From contig NZ_AP021875.1 in NCBI RefSeq assembly GCF_009688965.1, positions 3,844,001-3,908,000 of the forward strand: DNA of 64,000 nucleotides, given 5' to 3'. Shown in pieces: positions 18,907 to 28,329 of this stretch. The notes under the pieces were generated by a model. That model saw only the letters and a program-made list of their open reading frames with translations. It made no database searches and had not been told where the DNA came from. The number at the start of each line of letters is the position of its first letter. The stretch's first letter is position 1. The position numbers and the translations under genes were made by a program. The stretch is from Desulfosarcina widdelii. GTDB taxonomy: Bacteria > Desulfobacterota > Desulfobacteria > Desulfobacterales > Desulfosarcinaceae.

Positions 18907-19944
18907 ATGATTCAAAAACTTGAAAATGGCTTCCTCATCGCGCTGCTTACAGTATGTCTGACAATCTCAATAAGTGTTTCTTCCCTGTTCGCGCTTGATG
19001 TTAAGGGCCTTGCAAACAAAGAAGAAAAGGTCACAACAGTCGCAAAGGAAGTGGAATATACAAAAAAATGGTTTTTTGGGTCTGTCCATAAGAATTTTAA
19101 CGCCATTTTGAAAGAACATCCTGATTTTCCAAATTTTGCGGGCGTACTCGAGTCTTTTGATTTTTTAGATATAACAGAATACGATCCAAATTATAATCCT
19201 TGGGGAGGTGGTTGGGGGCCTGCAAATGTTAAAATTCTCCAGAAATTTTTAGTGAAGAGTTATGGCATTAATGAAAACATTGCGATAGGTACGAATGAGT
19301 ATGATGCAATGCAAAGTTTGTTCACAAAATTTGCCAACTATTATAGTTTTAAGAATGGATTGAAGACTTACCACGTTACCCAAGAAAAACTGACTGAAGA
19401 TATCAAAAATAGTATTAATAGCCTGTTTATGTACTTTAGATCGAGTTTACCGGAAACAGAGAAAAATAAATTGATTAATTTTATTGATGATTTTGATAAA
19501 TTCTTGGATAACTATTACACTGAAAAGACCGCGATTTATATAGCGAATACACAAAAAGAAAAAAAAGAACAACAAGATCGTATTGCATCTATCAAATCAG
19601 GTAAGGAATCAAACGATACATACGAAAACGCGAAGATTTATTATGATGCACAGAATGGATTCAACCTTATACAAATGCCGCCTGTTAAACCAACCATGAA
19701 ATATTACTTCGTTTCTGGTAAACTTGAGTCCAAAGATGGTGACCTTTACATTGTTCAACGAGTGATATTTGGTGATATTAAATACTTTGTATTTCGATTA
19801 ACTGATTCTGCCGGTGAAAAGAATTTTAGAATAGGCGGTGAGCTCCAGCTTATTGGACAATTTGTTGATTTGTACAAATACACAACGACAATTGGTACAA
19901 AGAAATATGCACCGGTATTTGATGCAGTTTTCGTGGAGCTATAG
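18907..19944 (+). CDS. Secreted hypothetical protein
   Basis: A 345-residue protein of unknown function. It opens with a Sec-type signal peptide (hydrophobic residues 9-31, likely cleavage after LFA). The mature protein is rich in Lys, Asn, Tyr and Phe, with a Gly/Trp-rich patch (NPWGGGWGPANV) near residue 100, a helical middle with an LPETEKN segment near residue 180, and a strand-rich C-terminus that looks like an OB or beta-sandwich domain. The gene is AT-rich compared with the host and neighbours, a sign of recent transfer. It has a strong ribosome site (aaggaggg). It is the last gene before the second paralogue. Confidence 0.7.
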   Translation: MIQKLENGFLIALLTVCLTISISVSSLFALDVKGLANKEEKVTTVAKEVEYTKKWFFGSVHKNFNAILKEHPDFPNFAGVLESFDFLDITEYDPNYNPWGGGWGPANVKILQKFLVKSYGINENIAIGTNEYDAMQSLFTKFANYYSFKNGLKTYHVTQEKLTEDIKNSINSLFMYFRSSLPETEKNKLINFIDDFDKFLDNYYTEKTAIYIANTQKEKKEQQDRIASIKSGKESNDTYENAKIYYDAQNGFNLIQMPPVKPTMKYYFVSGKLESKDGDLYIVQRVIFGDIKYFVFRLTDSAGEKNFRIGGELQLIGQFVDLYKYTTTIGTKKYAPVFDAVFVEL

Positions 19945-19989
19945 TCGTTTAAAAGATGTGCCATCATGTAAGTTTGTTTGGAATCAACT

Positions 19990-20298
19990 ATGAGTTATGA
20001 TACTAATACTATCGACCTGGATCAACCAGAGATTTATCAGCAGTTCATGAAGAAATATCTTGAACTGCTTCGGTCAAAGCTCCAAAGATCCAAGGTCATG
20101 GATCAAAACGGCGCGCTGAGGGAGATCCGATATTCATGCGGACATGATCATGACTCTCGAAACCCGAACTGGAAACCATTCAAGTATCTTGAGCAAATAT
20201 GCCGCAAATGTGGATATGACAACATGGAGGCGCGGGGTGTCATTGAGGAACAGATTGGCCGGTGCCTGGAATGTGAGTGCCAGTTGTTGGGTGGGTAG
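19990..20298 (+). CDS. Small hypothetical protein, paralogue B of a flanking pair
   Basis: A 102-residue relative of the protein at 16900-17223, sharing IDLDQPEIYQ, EIRYSCG-x-DHD, NPNWKPF-x-YLEQICRK and the C-terminal CEC. It has a more complete set of cysteines (CRKCGYDN, CLECEC), so it may be the version with an intact metal site while copy A has lost some ligands. The ATG at 19990 is preferred to an upstream TTG; neither has a strong ribosome site. It is the last gene I assign to the element. Confidence 0.65.
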   Translation: MSYDTNTIDLDQPEIYQQFMKKYLELLRSKLQRSKVMDQNGALREIRYSCGHDHDSRNPNWKPFKYLEQICRKCGYDNMEARGVIEEQIGRCLECECQLLGG

Positions 20299-20852
20299 GG
20301 TGGTGACTGATAGCAGTAAAACAGGTTTTATAACTTCTTTTATCTGATTTAATTATCAAAAGGCATGCTCCTGGAACGTCAAGGTTTGGAAAGCTTTGCT
20401 GCAGGCAGTTTTCGCGACCCTCGCTGCTAATCGGGTTTTTTCACCCTGGGCTGTATCGGTCTGCCATGACCCTCAGGATAGCTCATTATAAATCATTTTC
20501 AGATAATAACAACCGCCCAGCTCCAGATATTACTATAACGGGACCAATTGCCATTTGAATAACTTTCACAATTTGTTCTAAATACATTTCTGATCTTTTT
20601 CCCTTCCAATTCGGTTCAAATAAATTTCAATATGTCTAAGCCATCCTCTTCAAACTATCTGTGGCTAACTGGCTTTTAGGGTATGCTCAACATGGGAGTA
20701 TATCTTCAAACAACGCGATTTTCCTTAGGAGATTAAAAAAAACCAAAATCTTGTGATCTCGCAAGGTGTTTAGGGCACAGTGGTAAGTAAACATCTTTCC
20801 AAAGCCGTGTACATGATTGTGGTTGCTTTTATTTGCAAATAATGTGTCGATT
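20299..20852. other. Intergenic region, possible right end of the element
   Basis: These 554 bases between paralogue B and the flavodiiron gene contain no supportable gene. I looked for a copy of the tRNA-Ser 3' end (the attachment-site core ccctctctctccgcca) and did not find one here. If the element ends in this stretch, the core must be short or degraded. Confidence 0.35.
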
Positions 20853-22094
20853 TCATTTCTTGGAGGCTTGCCTGGTAAATGCAATCAGAGTGTCGCAGTA
20901 GGCCTCCAAGAGCCTCTGGATCGTGGCTTTATCCGACTCTTTGGGGGTGCCCTGCCACTCGTAATGGCCCAGAATATCCCATCCGGACCTCATGGTTCTG
21001 GCCTCGAAGTCCTTTTGTGCGCCACCCGCCCAGCCGAAGGAACCGAAACGGAACACCTTTTTGTTGGTCACCTTTTTCACCATCAACTCCTCAATGGTGT
21101 GGGCCATGGGCGGGAACATTTTGTATTCATAGGTTGGCATACCGAAAATTAAGCCAGCGGATTTCCAGGCGCTTCCCAGAATGTATCCGATTTCGTCACC
21201 GGGTACTTGGAAGACATGCACCGGAATGTCACGTTTGCACAGCGTCTCAATCACCAGGTTTAGCACCTGTTTGGTATTGCCATACATACTACTCCAGACA
21301 ACGGCAACCTCAAGCTCCGCTGGCCCCTTGCTGTATTCGGCGTAACGCTTATAATGGTCGATTATTTCCGCAGGATTTTCCCGCCAGATGATACCGTGCG
21401 ATGGGCAGATAACCTCCACGTCAAACCCTTTAAGTTTCTCTAGTCCCTTGAGGACGAAGGACGAAAAGGTGGCCACGATGTTGGCGTAGTAACGCAGAGA
21501 CTCCTGCTCGAAAAACTGGTGTTTTTCCCCGTCGATCTGGTCGTCGAAAATTGCGTTTTCGTCTACGCGGCCATAGGAACCAAAGGCATCGCAGGAAAAG
21601 AGAATCTTCCGTTTGCGTTCATAGGTCATCATGGTCTCTGGCCAATGTATGTTGGGGGTATCGAAGAACTGCAGTTCATAATCTCCGACCGTAAGCACCA
21701 TGCCATCGCTGATGGCAACGGCCCGCTCTGGAGGCACCGAGGAAAATGCCTGCAGTAAGGGTACCGCCTTTTTGCTGCAGTAAATAACTGCCTTGCTGTT
21801 TTTTTTGCAAAACTCGCGCAACCAGCCGGAATGGTCGGGTTCCATGTGGTTCATGATGATGATATCGATTTTCTCGATGGTTATCTGCGATTCCTCAATT
21901 TGGTGGGTGATCTCCCGCGGAAAATTGAAGATATCTTGGGTCAGATCAATAATGACGTTCTTGTCGCCCTTGATAAGATAACCATTTATTGAAATGCCGT
22001 TTGGAATCGGCCAAAGTCCCTCGAACAAATAGTCCTTGTCCTCAATGTTGACAGAAAATCGATAAACGTCGTCTATCACTTTTTGAATATTCAT
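20853..22094 (-). CDS. fprA: Flavodiiron protein (A-type flavoprotein)
   Basis: A 413-residue cytoplasmic enzyme that reduces O2 to water or NO to N2O, protecting anaerobes. Residues 1-250 are a metallo-beta-lactamase-like diiron domain: H-x-E-x-D-H appears as NHMEPDHSG, an Asp ligand as SCDAFGSYG and a His ligand as PSHGIIW. Residues 255-400 are a flavodoxin domain with the phosphate loop SSMYGNTKQ and the isoalloxazine loops GMPTYEY and GSFGWAGG. Length and motifs are complete. Electrons normally come from rubredoxin; no rubredoxin gene is adjacent. It appears to be a single gene, with the CoA-transferase gene 65 bases upstream on the same strand. Confidence 0.93.
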   Translation of the reverse strand: MNIQKVIDDVYRFSVNIEDKDYLFEGLWPIPNGISINGYLIKGDKNVIIDLTQDIFNFPREITHQIEESQITIEKIDIIIMNHMEPDHSGWLREFCKKNSKAVIYCSKKAVPLLQAFSSVPPERAVAISDGMVLTVGDYELQFFDTPNIHWPETMMTYERKRKILFSCDAFGSYGRVDENAIFDDQIDGEKHQFFEQESLRYYANIVATFSSFVLKGLEKLKGFDVEVICPSHGIIWRENPAEIIDHYKRYAEYSKGPAELEVAVVWSSMYGNTKQVLNLVIETLCKRDIPVHVFQVPGDEIGYILGSAWKSAGLIFGMPTYEYKMFPPMAHTIEELMVKKVTNKKVFRFGSFGWAGGAQKDFEARTMRSGWDILGHYEWQGTPKESDKATIQRLLEAYCDTLIAFTRQASKK

Positions 22095-22159
22095 TGTTTC
22101 AGTATTCCAATTTGAAAAGTTGGTAAAAGGAAATCATATCTTATTAGGATTTTAAGGAA

Positions 22160-23557
22160 TCAGTCTCGATAATAAATGATTCCCTTGTTTCTTTTTTCCA
22201 TAATAACGGATGCACCGTATGGCAATAACCCTGTTTTAGCCGCTTGCTGGGCCAATTTATCTCGATGGTGCGGATGGGCAATTTGAATTAGGGATTGTGC
22301 CCGTTCATCAATCGTCAACCCTTTTAAGTGAGCAATACCCCACTCCGTGGCAACATAATCGACAGCGCTCCTTGGGACTGTTACAGCCGTACCTTCAGAT
22401 AACAACGGCACGATACGAGACTGATCATGATATTGTGAACTTATGGCTAAAACACTTACACCTGCCCCATCCTCGGCGAGCATCGCTCCTGTAACGAAAT
22501 CAAGTTGTCCACCAGTACCGCTGATCTGACGCGGTCGCAAACCGCCTATCTGCTCGGAGGCCACCTGTCCCGTCAAATCTATCTCCAAGGCACTGTTTAG
22601 TGAAAACATTTGTGGTTGGCGCGCGACGATGAGCGGGTTGTTAACATAGTTCACCGGATGAAACACCACCGCCGGGTTGTCGGCAATGAAACGGTACAGA
22701 CGTTTGCTTCCCAGGGCGAATGTGCACACCGATTTATTGGGATCGAGTTTTTTACGGGAATTGTCGACGACACCGCATTCTATCAGATCAACCATCTTTT
22801 CGGTCAGCATTTCAGAATGAAGGCCGCAGTGTTTGATGCCGGCCCGGGGCAGTGCGTCCAGTACAGAATTGGGCAGCCCGCCGATGCCTACCTGCAGGGT
22901 CGTGCCGTCTTTGATCAGGCCGGCCGAAAGAATGTTCTCGGCGACTATGCGGTCTGCTGCACTCACCTCCGGCGCCGGGAGGCAATAGGTCTCAAACTCG
23001 CAATCTTCGACGATTTGGTCAACCTTACTAATATGAATTTTAGCTTCACGACCACCGAATGTAGCAGGCATATCCTCCCGGACAACCACGACGACTTTTC
23101 GGGATACGTCAGTCAAGGCCTTCATATGACCGACCGTCAGTCCAAAACTAAAATTGCCGTTCAGATTCATTGGGCTAGTCACCAAAAAGAGTATATCAAA
23201 CGCATATTGTCTGCGAACTATATCTGGTACCAGATGCCATGATGCCGGTGCATACATTCCGCATCCGCGATCACCTGCGAATGAGCGGGTGTGAGGCATC
23301 ACAAATCCACTGTACCATTTGAAAACATCGCCACGGGGATCCACTCGGAGGATTTCGTAAGAATGCGTGTCGAGGAACGTGCGCACAGTGACATCCTTCA
23401 GCTCGTCTTTGCGTTGGGCCAGATATTTATCGATGATGGCTGCGACATTGGCACCTCCGCCTAAATGGATTGACATGCCACTTGTGACCATTGCGGACGC
23501 ATCCTGTGGGGCAATCAGTCTGCGTTTATAGTCTTTGAAATATGCGTTTATACTCAT
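22160..23557 (-). CDS. Acetyl-CoA hydrolase/transferase family protein
   Basis: A 465-residue CoA-transferase of the 4-hydroxybutyrate/acetate type, which moves CoA between carboxylic acids through a glutamyl-CoA thioester. The N-terminal domain has the Gly-rich HLGGGANVAAI loop, and the C-terminal domain has GIGGLPNSVLDALP, a HSEMLTEKMVDL segment with the candidate catalytic Glu, and GTGGQLDFVTGA. ATG at 23557 is preferred over a frame extended by 15 residues. With the ADP-forming acyl-CoA synthetase and HAD gene on the same strand nearby it suggests a carboxylate/CoA-thioester pathway. The exact substrate cannot be read from the sequence. Confidence 0.88.
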   Translation of the reverse strand: MSINAYFKDYKRRLIAPQDASAMVTSGMSIHLGGGANVAAIIDKYLAQRKDELKDVTVRTFLDTHSYEILRVDPRGDVFKWYSGFVMPHTRSFAGDRGCGMYAPASWHLVPDIVRRQYAFDILFLVTSPMNLNGNFSFGLTVGHMKALTDVSRKVVVVVREDMPATFGGREAKIHISKVDQIVEDCEFETYCLPAPEVSAADRIVAENILSAGLIKDGTTLQVGIGGLPNSVLDALPRAGIKHCGLHSEMLTEKMVDLIECGVVDNSRKKLDPNKSVCTFALGSKRLYRFIADNPAVVFHPVNYVNNPLIVARQPQMFSLNSALEIDLTGQVASEQIGGLRPRQISGTGGQLDFVTGAMLAEDGAGVSVLAISSQYHDQSRIVPLLSEGTAVTVPRSAVDYVATEWGIAHLKGLTIDERAQSLIQIAHPHHRDKLAQQAAKTGLLPYGASVIMEKRNKGIIYYRD

Positions 23558-23640
23558 TGCCTTACAATCCCAAACTGATAGTGAAAATGGTGTTGCTCTC
23601 ATTATGGTCGGAATTCTCTTTTACACTGTATCTACCATTA

Positions 23641-24033
23641 TTAAGCCTCGACTGTATCAGAAGCTAATTTAGCATTAAGATTCAAACCTTCTACTGTTAA
23701 GCTATCTATTTCTATTACTTCAATGGGTATTTTTAGTTCATTCATCAACTCAATTAGCATGTTGTAAAGGAGATAATCACCGTCAAGCGATCTATAAGGT
23801 ATCATTTTATTTTGGATCTTGAAAATAATGCCAGAATAGGCGACAATGGCTCCGATGCGTTCCGCTTTTCTCCTGCTTGCCTCAGATAATCGCATATTCT
23901 CCAATGTCATGTTCACCCACTGTAACTTGCTATCTGCCTTCGCTTCTTTATCGACAACACGTTTATAATTCAGCAGCCGTTTCATTGTTGTTTGTGTTAT
24001 CTTAATAATTTTTTGTATTCCCCTATATTCCAT
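23641..24033 (-). CDS. Hypothetical protein
   Basis: A 130-residue protein I do not recognise. It has a good ribosome site (aaaggagtagac) before ATG. The first half is basic and helical, the second half alternates short strands and helices (IVAYSGIIFKIQNKMIP, then a Leu/Glu-rich helix and VIEIDSLTVEGL). No signal peptide or membrane segment is seen. It lies between the CoA-transferase and the HAD gene on the same strand, with about 80-100 bases on either side, so it may belong to the same transcript. Confidence 0.6.
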   Translation of the reverse strand: MEYRGIQKIIKITQTTMKRLLNYKRVVDKEAKADSKLQWVNMTLENMRLSEASRRKAERIGAIVAYSGIIFKIQNKMIPYRSLDGDYLLYNMLIELMNELKIPIEVIEIDSLTVEGLNLNAKLASDTVEA

Positions 24034-24137
24034 GTCTACTCCTTTCGGTAATAATCAAACCAAAAATGCCGAGAACCTGCAGAATGGTTTGAAATTTATG
24101 TCTTATTTTTTTCACTCAATGAAAGTGTGGTGAGTGG

Positions 24138-24845
24138 CTATTTTGTATCCCGAACACCGATCTCATCAAGATGTCGAAGCAGATCGGCCGTGTCTTGATA
24201 AACTCGGAAAGCCCCCGCCTGTTCGAGTTCGTACTGACCATAGCCGCCGGATAATAAACCAACTCCTAATGCTCTGGCACGACGAGCAGCTAATAGGTCC
24301 CAGACGCTGTCACCCACCACAATTGAATCCATGATCGACACATCAAGTTTCGCTGCGGCCGCAATAAACAGATCAGGATCCGGTTTGGCATGAGATACCT
24401 GATCGCGTGTAATGACAGGGACCTCAGAGGGAATGCACAACTTACCCAACATCTGGCTGGCACTCTTGAGCTTCCCGCTAGTGGCGATCGCCCACGGAAC
24501 CTGAGATTTCGATAGATATGCGAGCAACCGTTTTGCTCCTGGCAATGGCTGGATTGTGTCTGATAGTCTTGCGAAAGCACCTTCATGAGCGTCTATAAGT
24601 AGCTTAGCCTTCTTAGTGGTAATCGGTTGGCCCGTTTCCCGCAGAATTGCATTAGCCATTAAACCACCGCTCATACCGATATGTCGATGGATTCTCCATA
24701 CAGCCAGATCTATTCCCACAACTTCTAAAGCTTCACGCCAGGCCAATACGTGTTGGTAAACGCTGTCCATAAGAGTCCCATCAAGGTCAAAGAGAAAAGC
24801 TGTTCGACCTGGTTCAAGTTTTTTGCATGGCTCTTCATCAATCAT
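24138..24845 (-). CDS. HAD-superfamily phosphatase (phosphoglycolate-phosphatase-like)
   Basis: A 235-residue HAD hydrolase. Motif I is FDLDGTLMDS near residue 20, motif II is the T-S of AIATSGK, and motif III/IV is KPDPD followed by VVGDSVWDLLAARRA. The cap domain between residues 30 and 95 is the small alpha-helical type found in PGP and beta-phosphoglucomutase relatives. ATG at 24845 has a strong ribosome site (aaaggaggg). Its start overlaps the end of the REC-acyl-CoA synthetase gene, so the two are coupled. The substrate is unknown; a sugar phosphate or 2-phosphoglycolate are the usual choices. Confidence 0.88.
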   Translation of the reverse strand: MIDEEPCKKLEPGRTAFLFDLDGTLMDSVYQHVLAWREALEVVGIDLAVWRIHRHIGMSGGLMANAILRETGQPITTKKAKLLIDAHEGAFARLSDTIQPLPGAKRLLAYLSKSQVPWAIATSGKLKSASQMLGKLCIPSEVPVITRDQVSHAKPDPDLFIAAAAKLDVSIMDSIVVGDSVWDLLAARRARALGVGLLSGGYGQYELEQAGAFRVYQDTADLLRHLDEIGVRDTK

Positions 24846-24874
24846 TTGGATGACCCTCCTTTCCCAATAATACA

Positions 24875-27430
24875 TTATGCTGCTGAACGTTTCCCATCGT
24901 GTCTTTCGGCGGTTGCCTTTGTTTCAATCGTTGATTTCAGCACCAACCGGCCGTCGGCCACAACGCAACCTTGACCTTCCGGATAGACGATCAGTGGATT
25001 GATATCCAGCTCCTGGATTTCAGGATGATCGGTAACCATCTGAGACATGCGCAGGATACAATCCTTCAGTGCAGCGATATCCGCCGGTGGCTTGCCCCGC
25101 CATCCATTGAGGACTTTGTGGGACTTGATGGATCGGATCATGTTATCTGCGCTCATCTCGCTCATGGGAGCCAGGCGGAAGTTTACGTCCCCGAGCACCT
25201 CCACGAATATTCCGCCCAGGCCAAACATGCACAACGGGCCGAATGCCGGGTCCCGGGTCGCACCCAGAATGACCTCGACGCCGTCTTTTGCCATCTCCTC
25301 GACGAGGACGCCCTGGATGTCGGCGGCGGGATTGTATTTTTTGGCGTTGGCCACGATGGTGTCAAAGGCTTCCTGGGCCTGATCAATGGCGTTAATGCCA
25401 AGGGTCACGCCGCCGGCATCAGACTTGTGCACGATATCGGGGGAAACGATTTTCATCGCCAGCGGAAATCCCGTTTGGGCGACAACAGCTTCGAGTTCGG
25501 AGCGATTACCAACGACGTGGCTTTTCAACAAAGGGAAATCGTAGCACTGGAGAATCTCACTCATCTCATGCTCAGGCATATATGCTTTGTCAGTATTGCC
25601 GAGCTTGTGGGCAATTATCCTGGCGGCCCTTTGCGTATCAGCCGGCAGCCGTCGGAATTCTCTTTTTGCACTTCCGATCAATTTCAGGTTCTCTCCGAAA
25701 CGGGCCATGGCCGCCATGGTTCGGGCGGCTGCTTCCGGAAACGGATAGTTGGGAATTCCATGGGCCTCCAGGAAATGGGCACCTTCGGAAACATCGACCA
25801 GCCCCATGAACGATGCGAGAATCGGCTTGTTGACATCTCTGGCCACCCGGGGGACGATCATGGCCGTCTCCTTGATGTCGGTCATGGCCTGGGGCGTCAG
25901 GATGACGATCGCACCATCGACACCCTCATCAAGGAGCGTGTCGCGAATGGCAGCCTCGTAGCGTTCATGGGTTGCATCGCCGATGACATCCACCGGGTTA
26001 TGAATGTTTGCTGTTTCGGGCAAATGATATTTCAATTTGTCTTGGGTTTCACTGGAAAGTTCTGCTAATTGTAGACCATGACGGATGGCCGCATCCGTGG
26101 CGATAATCCCGGGACCGCCGGCATTGGTAATGATAGCGATGCGCTTTCCTTTCGGGATGGGCTGCTTCGAGAATGCTTGCGCATAATGAAAAAGCTCATT
26201 GATGCCTTCAACCCGTTCGATACCACTCTGCTTGAAGATGGCGTCATAGGCGGCGTCGGATCCGGCCAATGCCCCCGTGTGGGAGGTCGCCGCTTTGGCG
26301 CCTTCGACGGACCGGCCCGATTTGACGGCCAGAATCGGCTTGCCGCACTGCATGGTGATTGTCCGTGCAATTTGTATGAACGCGCGGGCATCGGAGATGT
26401 CCTCCAGATACATCAGGATGACATCCGTGAGCGGGTCGTTTTTCAGGTAAGAGAGAAAATCGATTTCGTTGACGTCGGCCTTGTTACCGAAGCTGATGAA
26501 CTTGGAAAAGCCGACATCCCGGCCGGCCGCGTAATCGAGTACCGATGTGCACAGAGCACCGGATTGGGAAATAAAGGCAATGTTGCCGGGTTTGGGCATG
26601 ATCCGGGCGAAACTCGCATTCATGCGTACGCTTTCGGCGGTATTGATGATGCCCAGGCAGTTGGGCCCCACCAGGCGGATGCCCCGATCCTTCACCAACG
26701 CGGCGATTTCTCTTTCCATCTGCACACCATGGCCGCCTATTTCCTTGAAGCCTGCCGTGATCAGGATGCACCCTTTGACCTGCTTCTGCGCGGCCTGTTC
26801 GATGACGGTGGGCACCGCCTTGGGGGGCACGACGATGACGGCCATGTCCAGGTCGTCGGGAATATCCGTTAGGTTCCCAAAGGCTTTCACTCCTTGGATC
26901 GAGTTTGCCGTGGGATTGACAGGATAAAGAACGCCCTGGTAGCCGGCCCGCAGCAGATTCTTGAAAACGGCGAGCCCCACGCTGCCCGTTCTGTTCGTTG
27001 CACCGACGACGGCAATAGATTTGGGTTCAATGATAGATTTAATATCACCCATGCTGATCTCCTGTTTTCCTGAATTACTGATGTGAGTTAGAATTCTTCC
27101 AAGTTGACCCAGGTTGACTGGCTTCACCATGTAGTAGATTACCCCCTGGCTTCTGATTTCCACTTCCAGATTGGATGTGTCGTTATTAACCATGGAAATA
27201 ATACGAGCTTTGGGTATCACCTCTCGCAGTTCGGGTATCAGATCTGATCCGTTAGTGTCAGGCAGTCTCTGGTCCAGAAGAATTAAATCGGCAGGTTCAC
27301 TCTTAAGGTGTTCCAGCGCCTTAGCTCCAGTATCGCATTCGGTGCATTGATGCCCGACAGTATTAATCCAGTCTTGCACTCGTTTTGACTGAGTATTATC
27401 TGAACTAACGAGAAGAACATTGATCTTCAT
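24875..27430 (-). CDS. Response-regulator receiver domain fused to ADP-forming acyl-CoA synthetase
   Basis: An 851-residue fusion. Residues 1-120 form a receiver domain with the phospho-acceptor D53 (LLDQRLPD) and the conserved K103 (MVKPVNL); the first acidic pair is reduced to one residue (SSD). Residues 128-600 are the CoA-binding and ligase halves of an ADP-forming acetate/acyl-CoA synthetase, with VVGATNRTGSVG as the nucleotide loop, GPNCLGIIN, and the catalytic His in SHTGALAG. Residues 620-840 are an ATP-grasp domain (MKIVSPDIVHKSDAGGV, GLGGIFVEVL, DINPLIV). The enzyme makes ATP from acyl-CoA or the reverse. A receiver domain on this enzyme is unusual and suggests direct control by a histidine kinase. 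Confidence 0.92.
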   Translation of the reverse strand: MKINVLLVSSDNTQSKRVQDWINTVGHQCTECDTGAKALEHLKSEPADLILLDQRLPDTNGSDLIPELREVIPKARIISMVNNDTSNLEVEIRSQGVIYYMVKPVNLGQLGRILTHISNSGKQEISMGDIKSIIEPKSIAVVGATNRTGSVGLAVFKNLLRAGYQGVLYPVNPTANSIQGVKAFGNLTDIPDDLDMAVIVVPPKAVPTVIEQAAQKQVKGCILITAGFKEIGGHGVQMEREIAALVKDRGIRLVGPNCLGIINTAESVRMNASFARIMPKPGNIAFISQSGALCTSVLDYAAGRDVGFSKFISFGNKADVNEIDFLSYLKNDPLTDVILMYLEDISDARAFIQIARTITMQCGKPILAVKSGRSVEGAKAATSHTGALAGSDAAYDAIFKQSGIERVEGINELFHYAQAFSKQPIPKGKRIAIITNAGGPGIIATDAAIRHGLQLAELSSETQDKLKYHLPETANIHNPVDVIGDATHERYEAAIRDTLLDEGVDGAIVILTPQAMTDIKETAMIVPRVARDVNKPILASFMGLVDVSEGAHFLEAHGIPNYPFPEAAARTMAAMARFGENLKLIGSAKREFRRLPADTQRAARIIAHKLGNTDKAYMPEHEMSEILQCYDFPLLKSHVVGNRSELEAVVAQTGFPLAMKIVSPDIVHKSDAGGVTLGINAIDQAQEAFDTIVANAKKYNPAADIQGVLVEEMAKDGVEVILGATRDPAFGPLCMFGLGGIFVEVLGDVNFRLAPMSEMSADNMIRSIKSHKVLNGWRGKPPADIAALKDCILRMSQMVTDHPEIQELDINPLIVYPEGQGCVVADGRLVLKSTIETKATAERHDGKRSAA

Positions 27431-27474
27431 GGCATCCTCTTCCTGATTATTCTGCTTTTCCTCATGAAAGCGAG

Positions 27475-28164
27475 CTACCAGGCCTCACGTTCCAGACGCT
27501 TATATAAAAACGCCATTTGTCTTTCCGGTAAATCACCCACATTGTCATAAACCCACTGTATATCACCAGATGTGATCGCAGCTTTGGCTTCGCTGGATAG
27601 ATTGTACTTAGCAAGAGCCGCTGAACCATTTTCAAGTAGCTGCACCCAAAATGCCGGATCATCGATGGCATCATTCAGCACTTGTTTGACAATCAGACCT
27701 TGGGAAGCCTTTTCACCAAGCGCAGTGTTCTCGTGAATCTCAATGCGCTTAAAATTTTCCAAGTCCTTCCAAGCATGATCTCTGAGTGCCGTTGTACCCT
27801 GAACACATATTGCATGATTTTGTTGGAACTGGTGAATACCTCGAATTAATACCTTTTCCGAAGTCTCGATGGGTTCGGCGTCTGAAACCAGAATAATTTC
27901 GGCATCCGGTTCTTGAACACGAATTTTACTGAATGCTTTTACACCATCATTGTCTAGTAACCGTAAATCGGTCACCATCAGATCGAAACGTTTTTTCTTT
28001 AGAGCTTTTCGAGCGCACTTGGCGGTCTTTGCAAAATCGATATCAAATCCTTCATGACTTAATATATCCTCAAAATGTTCTGTTAATATGATATTATCTT
28101 CCAAAACCAAGGCATGTGGAAAGACCTTTTGTAAGGTTGAGATGTTTGCAATTGCACCATACAT
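27475..28164 (-). CDS. Receiver-domain protein with an unknown C-terminal helical domain
   Basis: A 229-residue protein. Residues 15-125 are a receiver domain: acidic pair at ED in LVLEDNIIL, phospho-acceptor D in MVTDLRLLDNDG, and a strand IILVSDAEP; the usual Lys near the end is not clear. It has no DNA-binding domain. The last 75 residues (LVKQVLNDAIDD onward) are helical and contain a segment (YNLSSEAKAAITSGDIQ) that resembles LigA-type small domains, a weak resemblance. It is encoded just upstream of the receiver-synthetase fusion with a 44-base gap, so both receivers may answer the same kinase. Confidence 0.75.
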   Translation of the reverse strand: MYGAIANISTLQKVFPHALVLEDNIILTEHFEDILSHEGFDIDFAKTAKCARKALKKKRFDLMVTDLRLLDNDGVKAFSKIRVQEPDAEIILVSDAEPIETSEKVLIRGIHQFQQNHAICVQGTTALRDHAWKDLENFKRIEIHENTALGEKASQGLIVKQVLNDAIDDPAFWVQLLENGSAALAKYNLSSEAKAAITSGDIQWVYDNVGDLPERQMAFLYKRLEREAW

Positions 28165-28329
28165 GATTGTCTCCTTGTTACCTTTTTTTGATGTTTACCA
28201 AAATTACTCCTGAAATGAAGGCTGATGGTCGGAAAAGAATTCGGTGAGACCTTTTTCCAATAATCGATTTAGGGTGAATCTTACGGATCCTAACTATCCG
28301 GCTCATCGGCATCGTACATTTCAACGTGT

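Noticed and set aside
20299..20852. A right attachment site for the tRNA-Ser element
   Set aside because: I looked for the tRNA 3' end core and saw no convincing copy; the similar string near 6681 (cctctctccgc) lies inside the element and is too short.
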